Shown one piece after another: positions 42,505 through 54,375 of a stretch of 64,000 nucleotides of DNA (position 1 is the first letter of the stretch; the number at the start of each line of letters is the position of its first letter). The notes under the pieces were generated by a model, which searched no databases, was not told where the DNA came from, and worked only from the letters and a program-made list of their open reading frames with translations. Position numbers and translations under genes: made by a program. The DNA is from Spirogloea muscicola (Eukaryota > Streptophyta > Zygnematophyceae > Spirogloeales > Spirogloeaceae): the NCBI GenBank assembly GCA_009602725.1, contig WELB01000079.1, forward strand, positions 92,422 to 156,421, written 5' to 3'.

Positions 42505-42845
42505 TTCAGGCCTGCTATTCTTTTCGGGCTGGCTTTCCACAGCCCTCGCCCCCCTTGGATCGGCTTATTTGCACTTGTTTCTGTTGCCGTTCCCTTGTGA
42601 CCTTCTCCATTCACGTTGCTCTAGCCTTTGACAGCATAAGTCTTCCGATTTAAGGCAGTGGCTGTGGAAGGCCAGCCCAAAAAGAGTGGACATAGCCATT
42701 GCCCCCAACGCAAGAGCTATTTTGTTATCGAAGGAGCCTCTCTCGTTAGCGCTTCCCCTGGCCCCCTTCACGTACTTTCTTCATTCTTTTTTGGGCTGGC
42801 TTTTCCAGCCCTTATCCTCAATGGGCGAGCACTTTCTTCTCTCGT
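42505..42845 (+). mobile_element. LINE hairpin modules in both orientations
   Basis: Sense module at 42515-42570 (TTCGGGCTGGCTTTCCACAG then CCCTCGCCCCCCTTGG). Antisense module at 42645-42700 (GGCTGTGGAAGGCCAGCCC, AGAGTGGACATAGCC). Sense module with full order at 42760-42845 (CCCTTCACGTAC, TTTTTTGGGCTGGCTTTTCC, CAATGGGCGAGCAC). The entry strand is that of two of the three modules. Confidence 0.75.
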
Positions 42846-43370
42846 TCTTCACGATTTTGTCAGGGGTCCGGCTCTGGGTTCAGGATGCAGGGCTTGTCGC
42901 TATGAGGTCGGTAACCCAGGTTGGGCGTCTTGGGAGCCTGGTTAGGACCACGGTGAGGACCGGGGTGACGGGGCCGTGAGAGTTCCCGTCACGGCGGGCC
43001 GTTAAGCCGGGCCCGTTAACCCAGGGGCCCCCGCGGGCGGCCTCTCGTCCGGCGGTAAGCGGGAGGCTAGTTGTCAGTCAAACACTAACGGGAAGCAGAT
43101 TAATTGACACTTAATGATAATGGATCAATTAAAGTCTCACTGGCCCCCTAACCGGCACACCTTCCCCGCCAAGCCCTAGCGACTTGGACATCCGGAATCG
43201 CCGCCGGCCCCGCCGCCGCCGCCAGGAGACGCGGCCGCCGCCTCCGCCGCCGCCGCCGCTGACTCCGCGAAAAAAAAAAAAACTGCCGCCGCCGCCGCGG
43301 CCGCGGGACGCCCGTGAGCCCGGGGGGACCTCTGCGGAGGCCGGCGTAGCCGGCGCGGGGAGCCGCCGAG
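42846..43370 (+). promoter_or_regulatory. Putative promoter and 5' leader of delta-COP
   Basis: Contains an AT-rich island in GC-rich surroundings, with the inverted repeat TTAATTGA / TCAATTAA (43100-43107, 43125-43132), then a GCC-rich stretch broken by an A run (43269-43280). The leader probably includes the GC-rich part up to the ATG at 43371. Confidence 0.4.
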
Positions 43371-46300
43371 ATGGTGCGCGGCACGATCTTGAAAGGCTGC
43401 TCATGGTCTCGGTGACAGCACCTGCGTCGTTTCACCAAGCGTCTGCTGACTGCGGCTGCGGCGCATTTGCGGGGCCGGCTGCTTGGCGTGCAGGTGGTCC
43501 TGGCAGCCTCCATCATCAGCAAAACTGGAAAAGGTCAGGCACACTTGTAATGGCAGTTCACAGTCGTCGATAGGCTGTCAGAGCGCTGCCATGCTTGCAT
43601 TGTCTCGCCTGGTGTCGGTTGTGGCTCCGGCAGCAGTCCACGATCAGCCATGCAGAGATGCAGAGGAGGAATCAACGCCCTGCTAATGCAGGCCGTTGAT
43701 CGCCGCGGCTACGAAGGCAGGCTCACCGACAGCGTCGCATCTAGGATGTCGGCCTGTGCACGATCGCCAGCCGCCTGAAAATCTGAATGGCCATGCGAGA
43801 TTCGTCGACCTGTGCAGCCTTGGTCTCGCGGCAATTTGTGGACATGTCTAGGATCCGCATCGAGGGTCTGCTCGCTGCATTTCCCAAGCTGGTGGGGAGT
43901 GGCAAGCAGCATACGTATGTCGAGACGGAGAACGTCCGCTACGTGTACCAGCCTCTGGAGACACTGTACCTCCTGCTCGTGACCAACAAGCAGAGCAACA
44001 TTTTGGAGGATTTGGACACCCTCCGCCTCCTCTCAAAGCTCGTATCCACCAATCTCCTTTCCTTTCTCTTCGCAGATCACCTGGATCACATTAAGAACGA
44101 TCTCTTAGCAGTCACTATGTGATCAGTTTGTGTGTGGAATTCAAGCTGCCCCAGCACTATCGCAGCCGACTGAGAGGAGAGTCCAGCTGCACACTGCGAT
44201 GATGTCTTCCTTGTTCACTTGCAAGTCCGCTCCTTAACCAGCAGCAGGTGCCTGAGTACTGTCCTGGCCTGGACGAGGAGGGCATTAGCAAGGTTGCGTT
44301 CGACCTCATCTTCGCTTTCGATGAGGTCCTGTCACTTGGAGTGAAGGACAATGTTACCATTGCTCAAGTGAAGCAGTACACAGAGATGGAGAGTCACGAG
44401 GAGAAGTTGCACAAGATGATCATCCAAAGCAAAATACAGGACACCAAGGATGTTATGAAGCGGAAGGCCATGGAGATTGATAAGAGCAAGGTGCGCGGCT
44501 GTTGGTGGCATCCCACTCCTTCGTGTGCACTATCTCCAAGTGCAGTCTCCGAGCATGGCCTGCTGGTGCTTGGTCTTGTTGTCCGTCGCTTATCCATTCT
44601 TTGATTTTGGCAGGTGGACAAGAAGGTGGAGAAGGCCGGCTACAGCGCTCTGAGCTCCATGGGATCGGGGCCTGTGTCCATGAACAACGGCTTCAATGAC
44701 AACATCCACTCTGCTGGCAACAGCTTTGGTGGCGCTGGTGGCTTTGCACCATCACAGGCCAGTAATGACTACAACAAGAACAAAGGTGAACTGCAAGGCT
44801 GCTTATCCTTCTGTTAGAGCTTGTCTGTCTTGTTTGCAGCACCTTAAGAACATTGAGGAGCATCTTGCAGGGGCGACTTGGACCACCATAAGCGTGCAGT
44901 CTTTCCTGCACACGTGTGCAGTCACATAATCGTGCAGTGGTTGCCACCGTGACTTCAAGCATCTAATGACATTTGTCCTTCTGTGGTCTTTGTGCAGGTC
45001 GCCCGTTGGGAGCTCCGCCGAAAGGGATGGGTATGCAGCTGGGCAAGTCACAGAAGACCAACCAGTTCTTGGAGTCGCTCAAGGCTGAGGGAGAAGTGAT
45101 CGTAGAAGATTCTGTAGCTGTTCCTGCTGCTGCAGGAGCGTTAAGATCTGCCCCACCATCAACAGACCCAATTACAATAACTGTAGAGGAGCGGTTGGTG
45201 GTGGTGCTGAAGAAAGATGGAGGTCTGGAGAACCTTGAGGTGCAGGGGACAATGGCGCTGGAAGTGCAACGAGAGGAGGATGCATACATCCGAATCCAAG
45301 TAAGGCAGTGGTCTGCGTGCCTGCCTGTTCTCCTCTGCTCTACTTGCTGGCAGCATATACGTCACAGCACGAGTAGCAGCAACTGCTTGCAATTCTTGCT
45401 GCAGTCTATAGTTCAGGGGACGGTCTTGTGCAAGGAATGTCCTTCTCTCTCAAAGAGTTGGGAAAAGTGGCTGCCGCAAGAACAAATGCTGCCAGCTCCT
45501 TGATCCAGCCAGCTGACTCTGAGTCGGCAATGTACACTGTCTGACTGCAACTGGTGCCAAGATGCTGTGGAATACATCCTGGTTAACGTGGCCTGCTGCT
45601 TTTCATCCAATGGTTCCAGACCGAAGGCGGCAGTGATAGGAGTTTCCAATTCAAAACACACCCCAACATTGATAAGGCCTTGCACGCCAATGAGAGTATA
45701 CTTGGCCTGAAGGATCCAAGTCGGCCATTCCCAACTGGAAGCCCACTTGGCATCCTCAAGTGGAGGATGCAGAGCAAGGATGAGACTCTTGTGCCACTGA
45801 GCAGTAAGTCAACACAGCACACTCCCTGTTACTGTTACGGTGCATTCCATGACACGATTGATGTTGTACAAATTTCGTCTCTTGCAGTATGCATCTGTAC
45901 TTGGACCATTAAACTTGGTGGTCAGATGAGTCAGCTGACAATGTCTGTTATTTTGGCAGTCAACTGCTGGCCCTCTGTTTCGGGCGGTGCATCCTACGTA
46001 AACATTGAGTATGAGGCTTCCAAGCGCTTTGACCTTCAGAATGTACTGATCTCCATCCCCTTGCCCGCACTTCGAGATGCACCAACCATCAACTCTGTTG
46101 ATGGCGAGACAAGGTTTGAGCTATTCACCAAGTCCAGGCCTAGACGGTCAGCAGCCAACTGTTTTGCACTTCAGCACGGTCACTTGGTGATGATGCTGAT
46201 TTCACGGCCAAGTCTTCTTGAAAGTATGTGCTTGAGGATGATTCAGTATCAAGTGCAAAGCCCATATGCTTTCTGTCATACGGCGTGTATGCAGAGGGTC

Positions 46301-46961
46301 AATTGTGTTGTCTGCAGATGTCAGAGCTGAGTCAGGTCAAGATGGATGGCTTTGCAGGTACAACAGCAGGCGATCACAACTTGAATGGAGCATTGACTTG
46401 ATCGACAACACGAATCGCAAGTACGTGTTGAGCCTGTCGCGCTGCTTGTCTGGTACTCTTACTGAAATTGCACGCAAATACCACGCACTCGTTGATCACG
46501 CAGCAGCCATACTAGAATGTGCTTTGTGACCAAGTGTTGCTGAGTACTTTGCAGTGGATCCTTGGAGTTTGTTGTGCCTCCTTCCGATCCAGCAGCTTTC
46601 TTCCCGGTAGATGTAACTTTCACCGCCAGCAAAACGTTTTGTGATGTCAAGGTGAGCCTCCATAACGGGGCCGCTGCAAACTGAGCAGACCTGCCATGCC
46701 AACTTCATGAACAGATGATATAGCCTGCGCTTTGTGTTTGTCCCCTGGTGTGACTATTATCTTGCTAATAGCTTACACAGCCTTTGACAATAGTCGACTC
46801 AAGGAGCTATGGTGGCGGAGGCCTTTGGCGCTTGATTGCCTAATCGTGTTGGAGTACTGCGAGCTGTGCAGGTTGCCTCTGTTGTGCAAACAGGTAATGG
46901 CCAACCAGCCAAGTACGCAGGACGGACGCACTTGCTCGTGGAGAGCTACCAAGTTGCTTAG
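43371..46961 (+). CDS. ARCN1: Coatomer subunit delta (delta-COP)
   Basis: Eleven coding exons (43371-43373, 43494-43533, 43818-44041, 44248-44490, 44614-44785, 44998-45299, 45620-45803, 45960-46113, 46358-46420, 46555-46651, 46872-46961) encode 523 residues in phase. The first coding exon is only the ATG; exon 2 continues [13 protein letters not shown]. The longin/adaptin-like N-domain ([54 protein letters not shown]) is followed by a Gly/Asn linker, [12 protein letters not shown], and the mu-homology domain ([58 protein letters not shown]), ending [11 protein letters not shown]. Delta-COP is part of the COPI coat that returns cargo from Golgi to ER. Confidence 0.95.
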
Positions 46962-47690
46962 TTCAGAGTACATGCAGCAGAATCATGTGAATGATCCCTG
47001 ATGCTGGGCACGAGGCGCAGCAGCATATAGAGTGCCTCTCCTGGACCATGTCAAACGTGGTTCCTGTTTGCCGAGGGCGGTCTGTCTGTTTGTATTGGCA
47101 TGCCGCTTTGCGCCAATACTCATGCGTGTCTGTAACGCGCTGGTAGATTTCCTGGTGTGAGCACAGTGCTTCACCACCTTGCGCAGCTGGGCAGCTCAGT
47201 CCTCCTCTTTGCTAATGACTTGCTAACAGAGACTGAAGCGTGCTGTGAAGCACCTCTGAGTTGTGGTACATGACTGTCAGTCACCGACACTGATTCATCC
47301 CGAGCATCTCAGCAGAAGGTCGTCTGGCGCCTGCTCCTGGAGAGGATTGCTCAGTTGCAGGATTACCAACTGTCTTAGATTGTCGAGGAAGGCTCCGTAA
47401 GAGGCGACTCTGTGGCACTGTGCTCTGAACTCCCGCAAGGCGGCCACTGCTCCAGGTGCCGGCGCAAGCACAGCCAGCAGCGTAGCTCGCAGTGGTTGCC
47501 CAGGTCGCCTTGCGCTTCAACTCGGCCCTCTGAGGCCGGCTGGTCGAGAGGTGACTCACAAACACAGAAGGAGGAAACACAGGAGGAAGCCCTTCCCAGG
47601 AAGAATACGGCTGCTGATATCGAAACAGAAATTGTAGAAGCCAGTGAGGTGCGTACAGAGTGTGTTCGTGACCAGAGTAGCGGAGCCACA
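46962..47690. other. Intergenic; one LINE-like motif
   Basis: No gene recognised. 47595-47615 has ACGGCTGCTGATATCGAAAC, a piece of the same module as 25895-25920. Confidence 0.4.
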
Positions 47691-47935
47691 GGCTAGGCAG
47701 ACGGGGCGCTCCTAGTACCCCCGTGTCAGTGGTAGGTGCTCTCAGTACCCCCATGTCAGCAGTAGGAAAGAAGAGTGCGGCTGCTGGTATTGGAGGAGCG
47801 GCTGTAAAAGCCAGCCAGGTGCATACAAAGGGAGGCAAGAACTAGTGCGTAAGTTGGTGCTACAGGAAACGAAGCCCTATGACAAGGTGGCTAAGGCATC
47901 GGTGTGACGTTAGTTACCACAGGTGAACACATGAA
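47690..47935 (-). mobile_element. LINE tails, short and diverged
   Basis: Minus strand, three coding ends: HLHVFTCGN before a stop at 47909, and further on LLLTWGY (about 47748) and LTRGY (about 47721) each followed by a stop. The first has a 3' UTR with GGCTGGCTTTTACAGCC and AATACCAGCAGCCGC (47770-47830). GAGCGCCCCGTCTGCCTAG (47693-47712) is shared with 26732-26752. Confidence 0.65.
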
Positions 47936-48028
47936 GATGCCTTTGAAAGACTCAGCGAAATGCAGACAAGAAACGGGAGGGACAGTGGCTGTCTCAGAAC
48001 GGCTCAACGCCGACGCCGCCCTGGCTGA

Positions 48029-48169
48029 GGGCCAACTTACACTCGGTCGGTCGGTCACGGCCGAAGGGTACGTGCTGCGCGTTGTATGGACGCCCGGGGT
48101 CAAAACCTTGCCAATCTGAGGCAAAGTCGAGGCCAATATGTGACCAACCGACCAGGTGTAAGTTGGCCC
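48029..48169. mobile_element. MITE, copy 3 (141 bp)
   Basis: Exactly 141 bases like copies 1 and 2. Ends GGGCCAACTTACAC and GTGTAAGTTGGCCC are a perfect inverted pair, and the interior keeps GGCCGAAGGGTACGTG and GCGTTGTATGGACGCC. The flanks are TGA and TCA, an eroded or imperfect TNA duplication. It lies 115 bases upstream of the protease start codon. Confidence 0.82.
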
Positions 48170-48283
48170 TCATGAGAAGCGCTTCAGCCGAGCTAGTCAG
48201 CGCCCGTTGACCCGTTGACCAGTCGACCCGTTGACTCGGCGCGGGGCCACAACTCGGCCTCCGCCGCCGCCGCCGCCGCCGCC

Positions 48284-51200
48284 ATGCCCCCGCCGCCCTC
48301 CGCGCCGCGGAGTGACGACGGCCCTGACCTCGATCGGCGAGCTGCCGCGCGGCTGCGGCGCAGAGGCGTCGCCGGCGGCGGCGGCGGCGGGCTTGCCGAT
48401 GCCGCTGTGGCCCCGAACTTCACGGCAGGTAGGCGAGAGTGGCAAGCTGGCGAGCTCCCCCAGCTCATGCCCCAGCTCATTTACATCCCTTTGTAACAGG
48501 CCTTGAGGGGCTTTGCACTTAGCGCCTCAGCTTGGCAGAGCTATCGGTGTTTCGTAACTAGTGGTTTCTGTATGCATGCACATAAAGGCTGGAACAATGT
48601 TTGCTTCTGTCTTGTTAGGCGCCATAGCTGCTATGGCTCAGAATAAGATCGAGTGGACGCCAAGTGGTCAGTCTGGGAAAGGCCTCAAGCGAGGAGCAGC
48701 TGGCTTGTCGGGCCTTCTCGTTGTCAGTAGCACTGCCTCTGCCGCTGACCTGCTGCCTCTGCTTCCGTGGGGCACAGAAGCGCCGCTGTCGTTGCGCCTG
48801 ACGCACCGCCTGGGGCCCGAGCTCCAGCAGCTCCTCCGTAGGCACGGGAGAAGTGTGAGTTTCTCTCCCAAAGGCGCGACAGTACCTCCCTCTGTCCCAC
48901 ATTGTGGTGTCGCTCTGACACTCTGCACCTTGACCTCAATATGGGCATCCAGCAGCTCCTGCTTGTGATAACTGCATGAGCTGCCTATCCTGTATAGCCT
49001 GCTTAGCCTTCTCAGTGCTGACTATGAAGGGCTACATCGAGGCAGGTCGTGCATCTCATGAATCTCGAGTTTCTCTGCAATCCAGCTTCGTTGCGTCCCA
49101 GCAATGACCCATTTCTGGAATTAAACTCAGAGCTAGCTCTGTGTATTTCACGGAGGATGCAGCTGCACGCGGTCCTTCTTGAGCGCGATCTGAGGAGGTC
49201 TGAGGACCAGGGCAGGAGGATTCTCGCGGGCAAGCATCCTCCTGGCCAAGGACACCACAGTGAGGGGACAGGGCACCATGGCCTTGCCGGCTCCAGCGCC
49301 AGCGGCAGCTTTGCCTTGGTGGGAAAGACGCACCCCAACGGGTAAGCCAAACACCGTGCTGATGCCTGGATGACGTTGAAGTGCCAAGGAGTATGCTTGA
49401 GGACTTAGTTGATTACAGCACCAGGGACTGCTCTTAATGTGGCTGCTGTGATCCTGACAGGCTTTACTACGCCGAAGTTGGGATCGGCACACCGCCCCAG
49501 CACTTCAAGGTTGACATTGACACTGGCAGCAACCTGCTCTGGGTCAACTGCCAGCCTTGTGCCAGATGTACCGTCTCCACCAACAAGGTCCTCTTCTACA
49601 ACCTGTAGTAGACCTTTTTGTGGGGGCAGCACAGCTAGCACCCACCAAATTTATTGTGATGTCTCATGTGACAATGAGCTGATTACGTGCTAATGAGAGA
49701 GCTTTGAGGATGATGCAGGATCTAAAGCCTACACTAGCAAGACCCTTTGAACCCCGCCAATCGTCCAGCAGTGCTGTGGTTGGATGCAATGACAAAGTCT
49801 GCACGGCAGCTGAGCCCACTCTCCTCACTCAGCCATGTAGCCTGTAAGCTGCCTTCGAAACACAAGCCTTGTCATCTTGGCAGTAACTTTTATGACATTG
49901 ATGCGTTGACACCTCTGGCCTGGTAAGAATGCATGGCAAAATAGGCAGCACCTTCACAAATTTCTATGCTGCAGAGGGCCACATGTGTATCTCAAGACCA
50001 CCACCTCATAATTGAGGTATTCAGCATTCATGCTTTCTGGTTTAAAATGTCCAAGATGCCAACTCTTACAATGTTGCGCGAGCATTACAGCACAGACATT
50101 GGCTGCATTTACAAGGTTACCTACGGTGACCAGAGCTCGTCGGCTGGTCATCTCCTACTGGACGTTCTTAGCTTCCCCGTAGACAAGCGAGCCAGCAGAG
50201 GGCTCCCCGTTCTTTTCGGGTATTGCTCACCAGTCGTTCTTGTTTCTCAGAGATGGCTGTACTGCTTTAGGAATGTCTTGCCCTTGTTTTATAGATGGTT
50301 GTAGGGTTGTGACATTGTAGTTGTGGCTTAGCATGTAATAAGAGGAATTGTGTGTTTTTCTGTGCCAGCTGTGGCCAACTGCAGACTGGCAATCTGTACA
50401 ATGGGCTCGGTTTCACCTACTTTCAGGGAGTGGACGGGATCATGGGTTTGGGTCGAGGTTCTCTTGCCCTCCCTGCTTATCTTTCTCAGAAGCTCAAAAG
50501 CCTCGGTCTAAGGTAAGGCGCCTGAGCTCAACTGAGACATGTGCGCATTACCTATGACTCACCATTGCTGTACCTGCTTGCCTTGCCAACCTTCAGACTC
50601 ATGGTGCCTGCTGCTATGACTCAGCAAGGTATCCTGTCGACTTCTGTCACATTTCTCTAAGTTGTTCTCTTCTGCTGTTGACTTGCAGTGACGTCTTTGC
50701 CATCTGTCTTGGAGGCGAGGCTGGTGGTGGCCTCTTGCAATTTGGTGCAGCTCGGATCCCAAGTAAAGGTGTCGTCTATACTCCTTTGCGAGCAGATGCC
50801 AGGTAGTGAGCTCTTGGCACTGCCAAATTGCTCCTTGGCTATGAAGCTCACTGATAATTTATTTGCTGAGATGTGCTAATGGCAGTCAAGTGCAATGCTG
50901 ATGGATCCTTCTGGACTTCAGGGATCTGTGGAGAGTTAGCTTGTTGAGGATGAGTGTGAGGGGAGTTCCTCTTCCTGTCTCCTCGTCTGCATGCGGATCC
51001 ACTGTTCGGGGCAACTGCATCTTTGACAGTGGTCAAACATATTCAAGCCTTTCTCCAGTTCTTCAAGCTGCACTGGTGAAGGCAGTGAGTTACAATCCTA
51101 TAGCTCGTCATGCATCATTGTAATCTAAGTGACCTGATCCTCATCAGGTTCCTTGCAGTAGAGGACCCACACTGAAACTTCCTATTGCATTTTCGTGTCC

Positions 51201-52604
51201 GTATTGTATGTTCTGCAATAGGTGGTAGTGCTTTCCGAAGATGATGATGATGAGTTTCCCAGATGAGTTCACCAGCTGACTTCATATTCATGTTGCCACG
51301 ATTGGCTATAACGCTTGACTTTGGGTTGTCATTGTCACAGATCAGATCTACAGTAGGTACTGTACCTACTGTTGACAACCCCCAGGAAGCTGCCGCCTCT
51401 GACGATTTCGCCAGCCTCTGCTTCCCAACCAATGCCACGTACATTTGCAGCTTGCCTTTGCTTTCCCCTCCGATTGTTGCAGTCATGGCTCTGGTGGGAA
51501 TCATGGCTCTGGTGGGAATGATAAGGAGGATAAGCACCTCATCAAATAGGATGTGCGTAAAGCACGAAAGGGCATGCTTCACATGTATTAGGAGATGCAG
51601 CTTCAAAGGCAAGAACCTATCTAAGTTTGAGATAGGCTTTTGATTATGATTCTTCAGTGGTGCTCACCAGTGGCCTATTTGTTAGATCAAGCACAAACAT
51701 TCATAGGACTGGCTGATTCCTTCTGCTTCTCATGGTGGACCACTTGTTTGCACCTCATGACACAGAACCAACATAGCTGGCCCCTGCCTGAACTGCAAGA
51801 TGAAACGTGCAGATCAACAAAAAAGGGCAGTGCTTATTGATACCTGTTTGATTGTATATACTGGTATAACCAGCCTGAGCGCAGGGAAGCTATTGGCTAG
51901 ATTTCCAGCGATCAACTTGCAGTTTGATGGCATTGGCCGCTTTTATAACATCCCTCCTTTGAGCTACACATACACGCAGGACTCTGGCGTAGGATTCTTT
52001 GCCTGCTTGACCTTTGTGCTAGAGGAAGATATTGATTGATTGATCACAATAGAGCAGCAGTTGTCTTTGACAGGCAGGTTTGTCATTCTGATTGATGCTG
52101 TATATGGGTTTTGTTTGCTTATGTCAAGGGATTTGCTTCCAATGTTGCACTGTTCCACCTTGACACTGAGGCGTGCTCCGTTTGCAGAATAAGGACTATC
52201 CATGGCTTTGCACACGCACATTTCCTGCAGCCACTTCTGACGGGATTGTGGTAGTGGTTGGAGGTACATTCTTCACTGTGCATGTATGACTCGCACAATA
52301 GGCATTGCCAGCAATGTTGCACTCTCTGCGGACATGTGAGGATTTGCAGCTGCTGAATTCAGAGGTTGCATGTTACTGCAAATCTGTCCGCATACATGGT
52401 GAGTTCTGTTCCCTCGGAAGACCTTACAAACAAAGCGAAGCAAGAGCCTAGGATAACAATAAAAACCTGACAGGTCATCATGTTTCAGATTTGTGGATGC
52501 GTAATTTTCTGGTAGTCCATGATCGAGGGAACAACCGCTTGGGTTGGACGGCGCAGACTTGTGAGCTGTCCTTACTCTTGCACCTCAGGTCAAAGCACAT
52601 CTAG
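48284..52604 (+). CDS. A1-family (pepsin-like) aspartic protease, plant type
   Basis: Thirteen exons (48284-48428, 48619-48854, 49163-49341, 49461-49587, 49719-49843, 50091-50178, 50343-50512, 50689-50802, 50922-51084, 51386-51438, 51901-51988, 52188-52263, 52489-52604) encode 559 residues in phase. First catalytic site [14 protein letters not shown]; then the Cys-rich block [41 protein letters not shown]; second catalytic site [13 protein letters not shown] (usually DSGT or DSGS, here DSGQ); [10 protein letters not shown]; and the end [25 protein letters not shown] is typical of the plant A1B group. There is no plant-specific insert. The first about 130 residues are Arg/Ala/Gly-rich, with only a weak hydrophobic stretch ([15 protein letters not shown]), so routing is unclear. 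Exon boundaries rest on frame and homology; the small exon 51386-51438 is the least certain. Confidence 0.85.
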
Positions 52605-53195
52605 TGTCTTATTGCTGGCAGGTAGGTGTAGCCGCCATGGAATGAGGTCAGAGCTCGATGTGGGCAATCGGGGTTGCCTCGTCTCTTTGCTCATGTGCCT
52701 GTTCTTGATGTTCCCTCCATGCACACTCTGTGCAGGTGCTTGACCAAGTGCAGGTGCATGACCAGCGCCACACACAAGTCAATCCAAAGGTGCCATCTGC
52801 ATGGTAGGCGCACAAGAGGAGGCCCAGGCATTGTCCTGCCACTTATCTGACCGGCAGAGATGCACCTTAATCCTGCATTCAGCTCGTCAAGAGTTGGTTG
52901 GCCATGGTGTAGGTCACGATTGCCGAGGGTGCTATGCTGGTCGTGCACTACAGATCCTGCGCTCCACTGAAACCAGGCTAGCACTCTTAGCACGATAGCA
53001 TTAGGGGACCGCTTGTGAGGCATGCCTATGAGCCGCTCCCTGCTTAGCTCAGCTCCAGCAGGGCCCATAGGCATTCCTCGCAAGCGCTCTCAAGCTTTTG
53101 TACGCCAACGTCTGGGACGTATTTAGTTCGCCAGTGCTTTCTCTGCTGACTGGCGGCCTTACTGACTCGCTTCACGCCTCCAACTCGGGGCTCCC
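52605..53195. other. Intergenic, nothing recognised
   Basis: No gene or known repeat seen; probably includes the protease 3' UTR. Confidence 0.45.
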
Positions 53196-53590
53196 ATGAC
53201 GACCGTGCCTGACTGGGTGACAGCCCAAGAGGGAGAGTGGAAAGGGAGGCAGTACAAGGACCAACACGCTGGAGACCGTTGCCATCCGTGCGGCACGGAC
53301 ATCTCCGGCGGCTACGCCTACAGGTGCTCCTCCCTCCACCAGCTTCTTGCTGAGCAGGTCATCACATGCCGCCATAGTGGGGGGCCCAGCTTGGGGCATA
53401 CCATCGTACTGCAGGCAAGCTACAGTATGCAGCGCTTGCTGGGCTGCATCGCCCGCAGTGCCTGGTACTTCAAGCGACCATGGCGGCCCCTTAGCCAGGC
53501 CCCCAGCTTTTGTGGCAGTGCTGTGGCTCTGCAATTTAGCCTATACGACTTGTGTGTGCTCACTCGTGGTACTAAAGCAACCCTCCACCC
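53196..53590 (+). mobile_element. Diverged LINE endonuclease C-terminus with a long open frame
   Basis: A frame of about 125 codons ends LYDLCVLTRGT, and its spacing resembles the other tails (a CHPCGTDISGG block in the place of F-x-PLAVDVHG). Residue identity outside the ends is low, so it represents another subfamily or an old copy. The stop expected after LTRGY is lost. Confidence 0.5.
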
Positions 53591-53629
53591 GTCCTTCGGC
53601 CTATTTCCGAGCCCCTCCTGACATAGGGC

Positions 53630-53925
53630 TTCGCCTTGTCATTCTTTTGTGGGCTGGCCCTTCAGCAGCCCTCTTCGGCCCCTTTGGAGCTATTTCTTCC
53701 ACATTGCGTAGCCCCATCGTTCTGCACTTTCTTTGCCTTACCATGCAACAGTAAATTGGCTTGGATTGTCCTGCCTTTTAGAAAGAAAAAAAGCCTTTTG
53801 GCTTTTGGCAAATCGCGCGTCTTCTCCTGCGGCGGCGGTTTCCGTCAGGGCGACGTCTTTCCCCCGGCTAGCTACTCAGACTTGCATCTCCTGACTAGAG
53901 GTTACTGAGCGCCCTCTGGCTGATG
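53630..53925 (+). mobile_element. LINE hairpin module followed by family B tail
   Basis: GTGGGCTGGCCCTTCAGCAG (53650) with CGGCCCCTTTGGAGC is a diverged hairpin module. 53835-53906 encodes GGFRQGDVFPPASYSDLHLL then TRGY, nearly identical to the end at 3036, with TGAGCGCCCTCTGGCTGATG after it. Confidence 0.75.
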
Positions 53926-53929
53926 TCTG

Positions 53930-54070
53930 AAGAAAGGGCTCGCCCATAGAGAAGAGGCGCTGGCAAAGAAGAAGAAGTGGCACTCCCAATGGGGGCAAGG
54001 GCTGCAAAAAGCCAGCCCAAAAAGAATGGACAATGTCCAAAGCTAAAGAAAGAGATGCCGAAGAAGGACT
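53930..54070 (-). mobile_element. LINE hairpin modules
   Basis: GGGCTCGCCCATAGAGAAG (53937), AAGTGGCACTCCCAATGGGG then GCTGCAAAAAGCCAGCCC (53973-54018), and AATGGACAATGTCCAAAGC. Two subtypes are joined. Confidence 0.75.
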
Positions 54071-54109
54071 ACAACACCAAACACAACAACACAGTAGGGA
54101 AGCTCAATA

Positions 54110-54200
54110 CCACGAGTGAGCCACAGCAGGTCAGAATAGCTCGATGCGGGGAAGGAGGCGCTCCGCCGAGACCCGGAGGCGGCGGCGGCGGCTTAGTCCT
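54110..54200 (-). mobile_element. LINE C-terminal fragment
   Basis: The minus strand encodes SASFPASSYSDLLWLTRG, matching 838-940 and 6745-6859; the terminal Tyr and stop codon are changed. Confidence 0.7.
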
Positions 54201-54375
54201 AGTCCCCAGGCATGGACTGTGGTGTAGTTCTTCTTCTCTATGCGAGCCCTCTCTTCTTTCTATGGGCGAGCCCGTTCTTCTTTTTCGGCACCTCTTTCTT
54301 TGGCTTGGGATATTGTCCATTCTTTTTGGGCTGGCTTTGCCAGCCACTCTTCTCTATGGGCGAGCACTTCTTCCT
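54200..54375 (+). mobile_element. Family B 3' UTR with hairpin
   Basis: CATGGACTGTGGTGTAGTTC, GGGATATTGTCC, TTTTTGGGCTGGCTTTGCC and TATGGGCGAGCAC repeat the 3' UTR at 3390-3505. CGAGCCC / GGGCGAGCCC pieces just before it indicate an older module. Confidence 0.8.
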
